From assembly GCA_018267615.1 (NCBI GenBank), contig JAFDYD010000054.1, forward strand, positions 17,900-72,741: a DNA stretch of 54,842 nucleotides, read 5' to 3'. A program made the position numbers and the translations under genes. How positions within the stretch are numbered: position 1 is the first letter of the stretch; every line of letters starts with the position of its first letter. Positions 24,825 to 34,216 of the stretch are shown piece by piece. The DNA comes from Bacteroidota bacterium. Lineage in GTDB: Bacteria; Bacteroidota; Bacteroidia; Chitinophagales; Chitinophagaceae. Under the pieces are notes generated by a model. That model was given only the letters and a program-made list of their open reading frames with translations, made no database searches and had not been told where the DNA came from.

Positions 24825-24878
24825 TTCTCACCACGCCTGCTACCAAATCGACAACACACTTATCATCCATATTGTTTT

Positions 24879-24936
24879 GCAAAAAAAATATAGTTGCAAA
24901 AATGATTTTGAATAAAATCATCCGGATATTTTTGGC
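24879..24936 (+). promoter_or_regulatory. rph promoter with inverted-repeat operator
   Basis: TTTG at 24907-24910 and TATTTTTG at 24927-24934 form a promoter with a 16-nt spacer, implying a start about 10 nt before the ATG at 24951. An 8-bp perfect inverted repeat (ATGATTTT, GAAT spacer, AAAATCAT; 24902-24921) covers the -33 box and is a candidate operator. The 58-bp segment aligns without gaps to 34131-34188 (45 of 58 identical). Confidence 0.72.
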
Positions 24937-24950
24937 AAATATTTTAATAC

Positions 24951-27584
24951 ATGGAAAATAATTCGATGCGTTCTGTTGTATTCAGTCTCCAGGATATTGA
25001 CAAAACAAAATTCATGGTTGCCGGCGGTAAAGGCGCGAACCTGGGCGAACTTTCGAGGATTCATGGAATCCAAGTACCCGATGGATTTTGTATTTCTACC
25101 CAGGCTTTCAAAAGAATTATTGAGGAAACACCGTCGATAAAAAAATTCATTGAACAGTTATCATTTCTAAAGCCGGAAGAACGAAATAAAATTGGCGAGA
25201 TCAGTGCTAATATTCGCAAAAGCATCGAAGACATATCCATTCCCCAGGACATTGTTGAAGCGATCACGCATTTCCTCACTAAGCTCGGTGAAAAAAATGC
25301 ATACGCCATTCGATCCAGTGCAACTGCGGAAGATTTGCCACATGCGTCTTTCGCCGGTCAGCAAGACACCTATTTAAATATTATCGGGAAGGAATCAATC
25401 CTGCACCATATCAGCAAATGTTGGGCCTCGTTATTTACGGATCGCGCAGTTATCTATCGAATACAAAATGGATTTGACCACAGTCAGGTTTATTTATCCG
25501 TGATCGTTCAAAAAATGATTTTCCCGCAGGCATCCGGCATTTTATTTACTGCTGACCCGATCAGCTCCAACAGAAGACTATTGTCGATCGACGCAAGCTT
25601 CGGACTTGGAGAAGCTCTTGTGTCGGGCTTGGTATCTGCAGATTGTTATAAAGTGCAAGATGGAAAGATTGTCGATAAGATGATCGCAACAAAAAAAATA
25701 GCGATCTATGGACGCAAGGAAGGCGGGACAGAAACAAAACAGATAGACATCAACCAACAAAAATCTCAAACACTTACTGAATCGCAGATTTTACAACTCG
25801 CACAATTAGGCAGAAAGATCGAAAAACATTTCGGAAGTCCTCAGGACATTGAATGGTGTTTGGCTGATGACATTTTTTATATTGTTCAGAGTCGGCCGAT
25901 CACCACGTTGTATCCTGTTCCCGAAGTGAACGACGATGAAAATCATGTGTACATATCCGTTGGTCATCAACAGATGATGACCGATGCGATGAAACCATTG
26001 GGATTATCTTTTTTTCTTTTAACGACCAGTGCCCCGATGCGCATTGTCGGGGGAAGACTGTTTGTCGATATTACAAATATGCTTGCTGCGCCCGACACCA
26101 GGGAGACCATGGTTAATGTGCTGGGTAAATCCGATCCGCTTTTCAGAGATGCATTGATGACCATTCTCGATCGAAAAGATTTTATAAAATCATCCCCCCC
26201 CAATAACAAAGACCAACATGCTGAAAAAAGTAATAAGGGGCCGGGCCCGCGGGATTATCAAACATTGCAAGATTACGATCCTGCACTCGTTACTGATTTA
26301 ATAAATCATAACCAGGCGGCGATAGCAGCATTAACACTGGATATCCAAACAAAATCCGGAGTGGATCTTTTTGATTTTATTGTAGAAGATATCAGACAAT
26401 TAAAAAAGAATACGTCTGATCCCCGAAGTTTTGGAATGATTATGACTGGCATGAATGCGTCAGCATGGATCAATGAAAAGATGAAAGAATGGCTGGGTGA
26501 AAAAAATGCGGCGGATGCTATTGCACAATCGGTACCAAACAATATTACTTCAGAGATGGGTCTTGCGCTGTTGGATGTCGCAGATGTGATTCGTTCTTAC
26601 CCCGAGGTCATTAACTATTTACAAAATACCAAAGAAGATAATTTTTTGAATGAACTTGTGAAGTTTGATGGCGGCGAGACAATACGAGACGCTATCTTTT
26701 CTTATCTCGATAAATACGGAATGAGATGTGCCGGAGAAATTGATATCACGAAAACACGTTGGAGTGAAAAGCCGATTACACTTGTTCCTCTAATTCTCAA
26801 TAATATCAAAAATTTTCAGTCGGGTGAGAGTAAGCGAAAATTTGAACAGGGAAAACAGGAAGCAAAGAAAAAAGAGGCAGATTTATTAAGTCGATTGAAG
26901 CAATTACCTGATGGCGAAGAAAAAGTTAAGGAAACAAAACGAATGATCGACCTGGTCAGGAACTTTAGTGGTTTCCGGGAATATCCAAAATACACGATCG
27001 TCAATCACTACTTTATTTACAAGCAAGCGCTGTTAAAAGAAGCCGAAAAACTTGTGAATGCAAATGTGATTCGTGAAAAAAAAGACATCTTCTATCTCGG
27101 ATTTGAAGAAATGCGGGATGTCGTGCGCACAAAAGAGATCAACTACGATATCATCAGACAACGAAAAGACGAATATAAATTATATGAAAGATTAACTCCT
27201 CCACGTGTCATCACATCCGATGGCGAAATCATCGTCGGTAAATATAAACGAGATCATCTGCCTGCCAACGCGATTGTCGGTTTGCCTGTTTCTGCAGGCG
27301 TTATAGAAGGACGGGCGCGCGTTATTTTAAAAATGGAAGATGCCAGTCTTGAGGAAGATGATATTTTAGTTACTGCGTTTACTGATCCCAGTTGGACACC
27401 ATTGTTTGTATCGATAAAAGGATTAGTGACGGAAGTTGGTGGACTAATGACGCACGGTGCCGTTATCGCGCGTGAATATGGTTTGCCTGCCGTTGTCGGA
27501 GTGGAGAATGCTACCAAACTTATAAAAGACGGACAACGAATTCGCGTGCATGGAACGGAAGGGTACATAGAAGTACTAGAGTGA
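24951..27584 (+). CDS. rph: Rifampin phosphotransferase (rifamycin-inactivating)
   Basis: The 877-residue protein has the three-domain layout of Rph: an ATP-binding part with VGGKG-like VAGGKGANLGEL and AIRSSATAEDLPHASFAGQ, a central substrate-binding part (residues about 320-750), and a C-terminal swivelling domain whose active His is His835 in GLMTHGAVIAREYG. The whole length matches, from my memory of the family, the Listeria-type Rph rather than PEP synthase, which is shorter in the central part. Family knowledge: Rph transfers the beta phosphate of ATP to rifampin's C21 hydroxyl, giving resistance. It has its own promoter and a candidate operator directly upstream. Confidence 0.93.
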   Translation: MENNSMRSVVFSLQDIDKTKFMVAGGKGANLGELSRIHGIQVPDGFCISTQAFKRIIEETPSIKKFIEQLSFLKPEERNKIGEISANIRKSIEDISIPQDIVEAITHFLTKLGEKNAYAIRSSATAEDLPHASFAGQQDTYLNIIGKESILHHISKCWASLFTDRAVIYRIQNGFDHSQVYLSVIVQKMIFPQASGILFTADPISSNRRLLSIDASFGLGEALVSGLVSADCYKVQDGKIVDKMIATKKIAIYGRKEGGTETKQIDINQQKSQTLTESQILQLAQLGRKIEKHFGSPQDIEWCLADDIFYIVQSRPITTLYPVPEVNDDENHVYISVGHQQMMTDAMKPLGLSFFLLTTSAPMRIVGGRLFVDITNMLAAPDTRETMVNVLGKSDPLFRDALMTILDRKDFIKSSPPNNKDQHAEKSNKGPGPRDYQTLQDYDPALVTDLINHNQAAIAALTLDIQTKSGVDLFDFIVEDIRQLKKNTSDPRSFGMIMTGMNASAWINEKMKEWLGEKNAADAIAQSVPNNITSEMGLALLDVADVIRSYPEVINYLQNTKEDNFLNELVKFDGGETIRDAIFSYLDKYGMRCAGEIDITKTRWSEKPITLVPLILNNIKNFQSGESKRKFEQGKQEAKKKEADLLSRLKQLPDGEEKVKETKRMIDLVRNFSGFREYPKYTIVNHYFIYKQALLKEAEKLVNANVIREKKDIFYLGFEEMRDVVRTKEINYDIIRQRKDEYKLYERLTPPRVITSDGEIIVGKYKRDHLPANAIVGLPVSAGVIEGRARVILKMEDASLEEDDILVTAFTDPSWTPLFVSIKGLVTEVGGLMTHGAVIAREYGLPAVVGVENATKLIKDGQRIRVHGTEGYIEVLE

Positions 27585-27713
27585 AGGAACAGAGTGGAGA
27601 GTGGAGAGCGAAGAGCGGGGAGCGGAGAGTGGAGAGCGGAGAGCGGGGAGCGGAGAGTGGAGAGCGGAGAGCGCTGATCCTTTTGCTCTCCGCTCTGTTC
27701 CTCCGCTCTTCAC
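27585..27713. repeat. GGAGAGC-family hairpin element, copy 3 (tandem array)
   Basis: The left part is a run of about a dozen GGAGAGY / GGGGAGC heptamers (27594-27673). The right part (27685-27713) is the complement of one stretch. A small stem at 27670-27700 is likely, with the rest single-stranded or slipped. It begins immediately after the rph stop codon and precedes the acyltransferase gene. Confidence 0.85.
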
Positions 27714-27813
27714 TCAGGTGCAATTCAAGGGGAAATCCGGCGCAGTTCAGGGGGAAACCGGGTTTAGTTTGCAAGATGACCGGTTGAGCGCCGGTATCAT
27801 TGCAAAAAAAATT

Positions 27814-28998
27814 ATGTCACGGACTTTGCAGAACTCCCCTGGTGATCGTTTCCACGGACTTGATGCCGCGCGGGCTATTGCTCTTTTTATCGGAATTTTT
27901 CATCACGGGATCGAATCGTTTGTTACTTATGTGAAGTCCGATTGGATCACGCAGGACAATCAATCAAATATTTTATTAGACATTTTGTTTTATGTATCGC
28001 ATGTGTTCCGGATGCAGGCTTTCTTCCTCATGTCTGGTTTTTTTGCGCACCTGTTGGTAAGCCGCAAAGGAATAAAAGCATTTGCAATAAACAGGCTGAA
28101 GCGATTGGTTCTTCCTTTCATTTTATTTTGGCCAGTGCTTTACATTTCAACTTTTCAAATGTGGGTGTGGGGCATTCAATATACAAGACATATTTCTCGT
28201 GATGCCGCTATCAAGGCCGTTCCAGGCTATATGCAATGGGGAACCGGGTTTCCTTTAATGCATTTATGGTTTTTATATTTTCTGATCCTTTACTGCGCAT
28301 TGACCGCAATTGCGTACTCGCTATTTAGAAAAAGAATTCCAGATAGCTTCGTGAAAGCCATCGACCGTTTTATCAAACGTACGATGAATCGTCGATATGC
28401 TTCCATTCTTCTCGGCGCATTCATGATCCTGCCGATGTGGGGCATGACCGATGGTTTTGGAGTTGATACGTCTGCCGATGAATTGACACCGAGATTTTTT
28501 CCATTTGTTATTTACGGCATGTATTTTTTTCTCGGCTGGATAATCTACCGACAAACTTCGCTGTTAGAAAATTTTACCAGGTTCAAACGCAGCAATCTTT
28601 CCTTTGCGTTAGGGCTAATCTTTTTATTGATTATTTTAAGTTTGTTATTCAGCGATCCGCCACCTGCTTACGCAAGAATTATTCTGGCTGGCATCAATAC
28701 CATTTATGCCATTGCAAGCATGTGCAGCGTGTGGGCCTTCCTGGGTTATATGCTGTCGTTGTTTTCAAATTCAAATAAAAAAGTGCGCTGGTTATCAGAT
28801 TCAAGTTATTGGGGCTATCTCGTACATTTGCCAATTCTTGGTTTCTTCCAGATACTTGTTACGACCCTGCATTTGTTCTGGGGAATAAAACTTCTTCTAA
28901 TTTTTGTTCCCGGCATCAGCATCGTCTTTTTCACATATCGTTATGCAGTACGAAACACCGTTATGGGTCTATTATTGAATGGAAAGAAACAACGCTGA
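27814..28998 (+). CDS. Acyltransferase family 3 membrane protein (OpgC-like)
   Basis: I chose the ATG at 27814 (MSRTLQNSPGDRF), giving 394 residues. The longer open frame upstream is only repeat sequence. The protein is multi-pass (about ten segments) and has the acyltransferase-3 signature RFHGLDAARAIALFIGIFHH, where the His pair is the likely catalytic site, followed by FFLMSGFFAHLL. Family knowledge: these enzymes move acetyl or succinyl groups onto glucans, polysaccharides or lipids in the envelope. The substrate is unknown, and it stands after rph with only a repeat in between, so it may be read through from the rph promoter. Confidence 0.87.
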   Translation: MSRTLQNSPGDRFHGLDAARAIALFIGIFHHGIESFVTYVKSDWITQDNQSNILLDILFYVSHVFRMQAFFLMSGFFAHLLVSRKGIKAFAINRLKRLVLPFILFWPVLYISTFQMWVWGIQYTRHISRDAAIKAVPGYMQWGTGFPLMHLWFLYFLILYCALTAIAYSLFRKRIPDSFVKAIDRFIKRTMNRRYASILLGAFMILPMWGMTDGFGVDTSADELTPRFFPFVIYGMYFFLGWIIYRQTSLLENFTRFKRSNLSFALGLIFLLIILSLLFSDPPPAYARIILAGINTIYAIASMCSVWAFLGYMLSLFSNSNKKVRWLSDSSYWGYLVHLPILGFFQILVTTLHLFWGIKLLLIFVPGISIVFFTYRYAVRNTVMGLLLNGKKQR

Positions 28999-29038
28999 AA
29001 AATTATTTTTCATAACGTTCATCGATATGCGACGATTT

Positions 29039-32000
29039 TTATTTTCTATCAACCGCGACAATCTGCACAGGGCCCGACAATCCGGATGGCAACAATTTTG
29101 AACTTGCCTGGTAGAAAGGCATTGTTGTGTACGTGATTTTGTTTGTAACCCCAGGTTGCGCATCACCAATCAACCGGTTAACCCAAAGATTAGTGACGCG
29201 TATTTCCAGTTTATTTTCGCCGGCCTTTAATGCGCTTGTAATATTGATGCGAAATGGTTTTCTCCAAAGAATACCTTGAGATTTAGCATTCACAAATACT
29301 TCGGCAATATTTTTTACTTCGCCAAGGTTCAACCATAATTCTGTACCTTTTGTAAACCAATTGGCGGGTGCTGTAATTTTTTTCGTGTAAATACCGGTAC
29401 CGGAAAAATATTTTACGCCAGCATCGGCATTGTCATTCCACATCGAAAGTTCATTCAATTGTATCGAAGCAGGCGCACCGCGATCTTTCTGAAAACTGAG
29501 ATCCCATGGGCCGCCTATTGTTGATAGAGTTTTCACTTTCACATCAGGCAATGCAATAGATGCTTTTACGGCTTTGTCTTTGAACACTACAAAGAATGCA
29601 TCGCTGGGTTCCATATGAAGTTTGACTTTTGTGATCCCGTTTTCAATATTGTACGACAATGCTTCTGTTTTACCTGTTTCCGGGAACCACAGTTCAGGAA
29701 CCTTTCCTTCGATACGAAATGTTGCATCCAGGTCCTCTACCCTATCTGTTCTGTTATTCACCCAATAAATATCACGATCGTTTGCTTTTCGATGAACATA
29801 TAAAAGTTTTGTAGCTGCTCCAGGTTTGTTATAAGTGAAATCTGGCGCAACATTGATTGCGGGCAGCAATTCGTTCAAAGATTTTCCTTCGGTAACTTTT
29901 GCATTGGATGAAGACCATATTTCACTCACCAGTTTTTTAAATTCATTTTGATCATCGGCCAAACTCGGCGTTGCCATTGGCTTAATGCCTGTTACCGTTG
30001 CGCCTGCTTTTACCAACATATTTATTTTGCGCAATACCGGCAAAGACATTTTAACGGCGTTACTATCGAGCACCAACACACGATAACTCATACCGCTTGG
30101 CGTAACAAGTTTTCCATCTCTCACACTTAATAAATTGATGAGTGCATCCGAGTTGATGAAATCATAATTATAACCTTCTGGTATTTCCGGTAATTTTTTT
30201 CCGAATAAAGAAGTGATATTATTGTCTTCACCATAATAGTAAACGATATCCGCAACAAATTTCCCCTGCTGCAACATGTAGCTGCTTCTTGCGAGATAAG
30301 CAGTCCATGCCTTTGCTTGTTCCGCCCATGTTTCATGACGATTGAACCACTGACCAAATGGCCCGAGACCGAGTCCGGGAATTTTATCATCAGTCGGTTG
30401 ATGCACCGAACAATGAATCACAAATCTATTTAAACCACTTGCCAATGCAAGATCGGCAGTAGGTTTTAAAATTTCCGGCGAATAAGACCAGGCCGATCCT
30501 CCGATACCAAGCGCAGTCAATGATTCGGCCGCTGCAATATTCTGTCCATATATATCCGCCACTGAACCGGATTCGCGGATATCTGCAACATGATAGGTCA
30601 GATCATTTTTATTGATAAAAATATTTGGTGTCCAAATCGCTGACATCGGTATCGCTGCTGTCTTCTTCACTTCCATTCCATCCGAAATCAATGCGCGTCC
30701 GTTTTCATGCGACTCCGAATAACGTTTCATTCCACGAGCTGCAAGAATTTTTGTCAACCCATCATAGTGATATTCTGAAACCATATCACTCAAAGTTTTT
30801 CTGAAATCAAACAAAAATTGTTCGCTTGCTTCTGCGCTTTCAATAATAGCGCCAGTCAACACAGGCATCCAGGGAATAATACTATAGCCACGCCGTTTCT
30901 GAAATTCTGCAGGAAGATTTGCTGTCCAGTTTTGTGCACCTGCCTCCCAACTATCGGTAACCATAAATTGCAATCCTCCTTTGTTTCCCATCAAACCACC
31001 GGTTGCGTTTTTGTATTGGTCGAGATAATTTTCGAAATAGTTTTTTATAGCAACAGGATCGAGCTTGTCCACTTCGAGGCCAGTTGCTTCAGGCGAAGCG
31101 GGATGATTGTCGATGCCCAACAACGAATATCCAAAACGAACTACCATCCATTCACCAGCAGGTGCGGTCCAGTTCAACGTGCCATCAGCATTTAATTTAT
31201 TGGTGAGATCGATGATATCGTTTTTCAAAATCACATCATTTGTAGATGATGTTGTTTTTGTATTCAAATCCCCAACAGGCGCAAACGCATCTTTTTCTTC
31301 GAAACGATTTATCACGTCGGCAGGATGCAAATATATTTCTGCGATCTCTGTACCGGGAACCATCACAGGTGGCGTGTTGATGCCGACCATTGCGGCCATC
31401 GTATTTACTTTTGGCGGAGGATTCTTTACCGTCACCCGAAAAAATTTTGCAGTAGTAGCAGGTATTGCAATCGTTTGTTGTAGTATAGCACCTGGTGGAA
31501 TATGGCAGATAAATTTAAAATTCACTCCGTCATCACTGGCTTCCAATGTTCGCGAATCTGCGGATGCAGCGCCCATTCCAAATATGCCCGGCTCTCCACC
31601 ACCTACGATTGTTATTGCTTTAATCGTTTGTGCCTGTGAAAATGCAAACTGTATCCACGCAAAACCTTTTGCAGAATCTCTTGGTAAAAGAACGGATGTG
31701 TTTAGATCGCCATCTGTTAATTGTTGTAATGTAAAACCTCCACCGCTTGATGTTACGACTGCACCAAGATCACTTAATGATTTATTTGCTGCCGGTAATT
31801 TGTAAGCCACTACCGCAACATCTTTATAAACTTTAGGAAGTTTTGAAGGATCCACCGTTTCACTCATGCCGGGCTGTAAAGAAATATTTTGAAAAGGACC
31901 GGTAATCCCTGGCTGCTGTGGTACTTTTATATTTGATACTCCGCCTTTCACGCGTGTTTCTGTCCAAACAATTTTTTTCATACCGTCCTCCGGCTTAACC

Positions 32001-32392
32001 CAAGGGCCACCGCTTTCACTCCAGCCCGGAGAACCTGCAATTGCCATTTCCAAATGCAAAGAGTCTGCAAGTCTTGTGGTGAATTGAAACGCGTCTTTCC
32101 AATCGGGCGTCATAAATGTCAAACGTTTTTCAACAATCTGCGGAGTGAATAATGATGCATCAAAATTCTGAAAGCCGCCAATTCCTTCGCGATGCATCCA
32201 TTCCAAATCTTTTCTGATTCCATCTTTGGTGATATTTCCATTCATCCAATGCCACCACACACGAGGCTTTGCCGTGTTCGGCGGAGTTACGAAACCTGCA
32301 TAGACATTATCTTTCGAAGAGCTGTTTGCCTGGGAAAAAACAGTCGTTGAAACAAGAAATACTAAAAGGAATGAGAAAAGACTTTTTAACAT
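29039..32392 (-). CDS. GH106 family alpha-L-rhamnosidase-like glycoside hydrolase
   Basis: The 1117-residue product has a signal peptide (residues 1-20, cleavage after VFSQ). The GH106 opening RVWWHWMNGNITKDGIRKDLEWM, then GIGGFQNFDASLF, is diagnostic. The C-terminal 150 residues form a sugar-binding-like beta domain (LWLNLGEVKNIAEVFVNAKS). Family knowledge: GH106 enzymes are inverting alpha-L-rhamnosidases acting on plant glycans such as RG-I or RG-II. I chose the ATG at 32392 because the upstream candidate at 32413 is in the -7 box. No SusC/D pair adjoins it. The adjacent TIM-barrel gene may work on released sugars. Confidence 0.87.
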   Translation of the reverse strand: MLKSLFSFLLVFLVSTTVFSQANSSSKDNVYAGFVTPPNTAKPRVWWHWMNGNITKDGIRKDLEWMHREGIGGFQNFDASLFTPQIVEKRLTFMTPDWKDAFQFTTRLADSLHLEMAIAGSPGWSESGGPWVKPEDGMKKIVWTETRVKGGVSNIKVPQQPGITGPFQNISLQPGMSETVDPSKLPKVYKDVAVVAYKLPAANKSLSDLGAVVTSSGGGFTLQQLTDGDLNTSVLLPRDSAKGFAWIQFAFSQAQTIKAITIVGGGEPGIFGMGAASADSRTLEASDDGVNFKFICHIPPGAILQQTIAIPATTAKFFRVTVKNPPPKVNTMAAMVGINTPPVMVPGTEIAEIYLHPADVINRFEEKDAFAPVGDLNTKTTSSTNDVILKNDIIDLTNKLNADGTLNWTAPAGEWMVVRFGYSLLGIDNHPASPEATGLEVDKLDPVAIKNYFENYLDQYKNATGGLMGNKGGLQFMVTDSWEAGAQNWTANLPAEFQKRRGYSIIPWMPVLTGAIIESAEASEQFLFDFRKTLSDMVSEYHYDGLTKILAARGMKRYSESHENGRALISDGMEVKKTAAIPMSAIWTPNIFINKNDLTYHVADIRESGSVADIYGQNIAAAESLTALGIGGSAWSYSPEILKPTADLALASGLNRFVIHCSVHQPTDDKIPGLGLGPFGQWFNRHETWAEQAKAWTAYLARSSYMLQQGKFVADIVYYYGEDNNITSLFGKKLPEIPEGYNYDFINSDALINLLSVRDGKLVTPSGMSYRVLVLDSNAVKMSLPVLRKINMLVKAGATVTGIKPMATPSLADDQNEFKKLVSEIWSSSNAKVTEGKSLNELLPAINVAPDFTYNKPGAATKLLYVHRKANDRDIYWVNNRTDRVEDLDATFRIEGKVPELWFPETGKTEALSYNIENGITKVKLHMEPSDAFFVVFKDKAVKASIALPDVKVKTLSTIGGPWDLSFQKDRGAPASIQLNELSMWNDNADAGVKYFSGTGIYTKKITAPANWFTKGTELWLNLGEVKNIAEVFVNAKSQGILWRKPFRINITSALKAGENKLEIRVTNLWVNRLIGDAQPGVTNKITYTTMPFYQASSKLLPSGLSGPVQIVAVDRK

Positions 32393-32410
32393 GATGACAA
32401 GTTTGAATGT

Positions 32411-32418
32411 CAAAAGTA
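32411..32418 (-). promoter_or_regulatory. -7 box (TACTTTTG) of the GH106 gene
   Basis: TACTTTTG on the minus strand is an exact TAnnTTTG match, about 18 nt upstream of the chosen ATG at 32392. No convincing -33 box. Confidence 0.45.
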
Positions 32419-32507
32419 AAATAGCCGAATGATAAAACTGTGATGAACTGTTGTGAGGTATCTGGAATTAGCAACCCCTGGATTAATTTTATCCTTAGAT
32501 ACTGTAA

Positions 32508-32614
32508 CTATGTGCACCTATGTTTCTACTGTGCCTATGTGGTGAAAAAACACTTGGCTCTACGGCGAGTTTTTTTTCACCACATAGGCACAGTAGAAAC
32601 ATAGGTGCACATAG
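32508..32614. repeat. TATGTGCC-family hairpin element, copy 2 (43-bp perfect arms)
   Basis: Arms 32508-32550 and 32572-32614 are perfectly complementary over 43 bp with a 21-nt loop. It begins CTATGTGCACC and ends GTGGTGAAAAAA. It lies between two minus-strand genes (GH106 start, TIM barrel end). Confidence 0.95.
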
Positions 32615-32716
32615 GGATTTCAAAATACCTAATACGGGGGAAACGTCTATTTCAAATGTTGCTCATCGTATTGAGACGTTATCTACCAACCGGTACATTT
32701 GTGTGAGTTCTAAAAC

Positions 32717-32757
32717 TATCCATTGGCGTTGTAACGCTTAACTAACGCCAATGGATA
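32717..32757. repeat. Hairpin after TIM-barrel gene (14-bp perfect arms)
   Basis: TATCCATTGGCGTT at 32717-32730 pairs perfectly with 32744-32757. It lies 15 bp past the stop of the isomerase gene on its transcript, so it may be a terminator, but no T-run follows on the minus strand. Confidence 0.55.
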
Positions 32758-32771
32758 ACTGAAAAAGATTA

Positions 32772-33725
32772 TTACGCCATTTTATTGAGATAGTTGTAAC
32801 TGTTCGTAACATTCTCCAAAGGATGTGGCGCCTGGTCCTGCTCGACAAAGAAATATTTCATTCCTGAAATTTTTGCATTATCAAAGATTCGCTTGAAATC
32901 AACGACGCCAGATCCTACTTCAGCAGGCGACATGGTAGTTTTGTCAAGATCCTTCACATGCCAAAGCGGGTAACGGCCCGGATGCAGTTTAAATAATTCA
33001 ATAGGATCCTGTTTCGCCTTTGTTGCCCAGGCAAGATCCATTTCCATTTTTACATTTTCTTTATCTGTATTATTTAAAATATAATCGAAAGGACGAACGC
33101 CATCGATTGTATCAAATTCTGTCTGGTGATTATGATATGCAAATTGAACACCATTCTTTTTACAAGCCTCACCAGCCTTGCTGAAAACATCCACAGCAGT
33201 TTTTATTTCATCCATCGTGCTAACGGGAATGCTTGAACACACCAGATAGCTCAGTCCGCCTTCTGCTGCTTCGTCGGCAAGTTGCTGATAATTCTCTTTC
33301 AGGTTTGCCATCTTTGGCATATTCTTAAATCGTTCCGCCATCTTTTGGATTCGCGCAGAATCATCCGCATTTTTGGCCATCTTCATAATCTGCTCGATGG
33401 TAAAAGGAGCGCCACCAACATGCGCCGAACGCCAATGCATACCTGTATCTTTCACCATTGCTGCAAACTCTTTGGGCTTGAAACCATAATAAGTTCCTTT
33501 CTGCGATCCCGCACTTTCTAATTCCTTGTAACCGATCGCAGCTACTTTTTGTAATGTCCCCTTGGTATCATTGGTCATCAAATCTCCGAGAGTATAGAGT
33601 TGAAGACCAATGTGCATTTTACTTTTATTTTCAAAAAACTCACTGGCCCGACCAAGACGTGGTGCTAATAATCCGGCTAAAGCAAACGCGCCTGACTGCT
33701 GTAGAAATTTTCTCCTGTTTGTCAT
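32772..33725 (-). CDS. Sugar phosphate isomerase/epimerase (xylose isomerase-like TIM barrel), Tat-exported
   Basis: The 317-residue protein starts MTNRRKFLQQSGAFALAGLL, a Tat-type twin-arginine leader. The mature part is an AP-endonuclease-2/xylose-isomerase-like TIM barrel: GLQLYTLGDL, YHNHQTEFD and WHVKDLD contain the conserved metal-binding His and Asp positions. Family knowledge: exported members convert sugars or cyclitols; the substrate is unknown. It follows the GH106 gene's direction with 380 bp in between, and its start is separated from the GH106-facing hairpin, so it is likely a separate unit. Confidence 0.83.
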   Translation of the reverse strand: MTNRRKFLQQSGAFALAGLLAPRLGRASEFFENKSKMHIGLQLYTLGDLMTNDTKGTLQKVAAIGYKELESAGSQKGTYYGFKPKEFAAMVKDTGMHWRSAHVGGAPFTIEQIMKMAKNADDSARIQKMAERFKNMPKMANLKENYQQLADEAAEGGLSYLVCSSIPVSTMDEIKTAVDVFSKAGEACKKNGVQFAYHNHQTEFDTIDGVRPFDYILNNTDKENVKMEMDLAWATKAKQDPIELFKLHPGRYPLWHVKDLDKTTMSPAEVGSGVVDFKRIFDNAKISGMKYFFVEQDQAPHPLENVTNSYNYLNKMA

Positions 33726-34130
33726 GATGAAATGGTTTTATTGTGAAGATGGTTTTTACTCAATGGCCATTAATTGTTTCGATGAGATGTTCCTACAAAT
33801 TACTGGTCCTAACAACTTCTCAGGTTAAAGCTAGCTATTTGTAATGTTTTTTATAATTGTTTTTTCATGCGTAGTGACTCAATTGAAATTTCTATTTGTA
33901 ACTATGTGCCTATTGCGTGGTGACAAACCTCAAAAATATTTTAGGCCTCACCCCTTGCCCCTCTCCTTTAGTAGAGGGGTTGGGGTGAGGGTTGACTCGT
34001 AATAATTTTCAAAAATGAGTCACTTCCTTTTGATGAAGACTACCAGGAATAAATGCTATTTGAAATACAATTTTCGATCAGAAGAGGACAATATATATCT
34101 GAACAACATATTTGTCACGCAGAATGTTGA
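33726..34130. other. Gene-free divergent gap with palindrome
   Basis: No plausible gene is seen. It holds a half copy of the TATGTGCC vocabulary (about 33897-33925) and a strong hairpin at 33946-33990, listed separately. The APH promoter begins at its right end. Confidence 0.6.
33946..33990. repeat. CCTCACCCC palindrome, related to the 3.3-3.8 kb repeat
   Basis: Arms CCTCACCCC, CCCCTCT and AGAGGGG, GGGGTGAGG pair around the loop CCTTTAGT. The wording is the same kind as the CCTCATCCCC repeat at 3281-3797. It lies between divergent genes. Confidence 0.75.
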
Positions 34131-34188
34131 GCTAAAAAAATATAGTTTGAAAGACAGTTTTGAATAAAAACCAATAGATATTTTTGGC
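34131..34188 (+). promoter_or_regulatory. Promoter of the APH-like gene, same module as rph promoter
   Basis: TTTG at 34159-34162, a 16-nt spacer and TATTTTTG at 34179-34186 match the rph promoter exactly in spacing. Blocks TATAGTT, TTTTGAATAAAA and GATATTTTTGGC are identical to 24879-24936. The inverted repeat is only partly kept (TTTT, GAAT, AAAA). The likely start codon is the ATG at 34217, since the TTG at 34184 lies inside the -7 box. Confidence 0.72.
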
Positions 34189-34216
34189 GATTAACCATCA
34201 TCCACAATCGCTCTTT

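Noticed and set aside
24879..24936. Actinobacterial-type rifampin-associated element upstream of rph
   Set aside because: The GC-rich inverted repeat of that element was not found; only the AT-rich palindrome is present.
27601..27813. N-terminal extension of the acyltransferase gene
   Set aside because: It encodes Ser-Gly-Glu-Arg repeats from the GGAGAGC array and has no similarity to the family; the start at 27814 gives the normal N-terminus.
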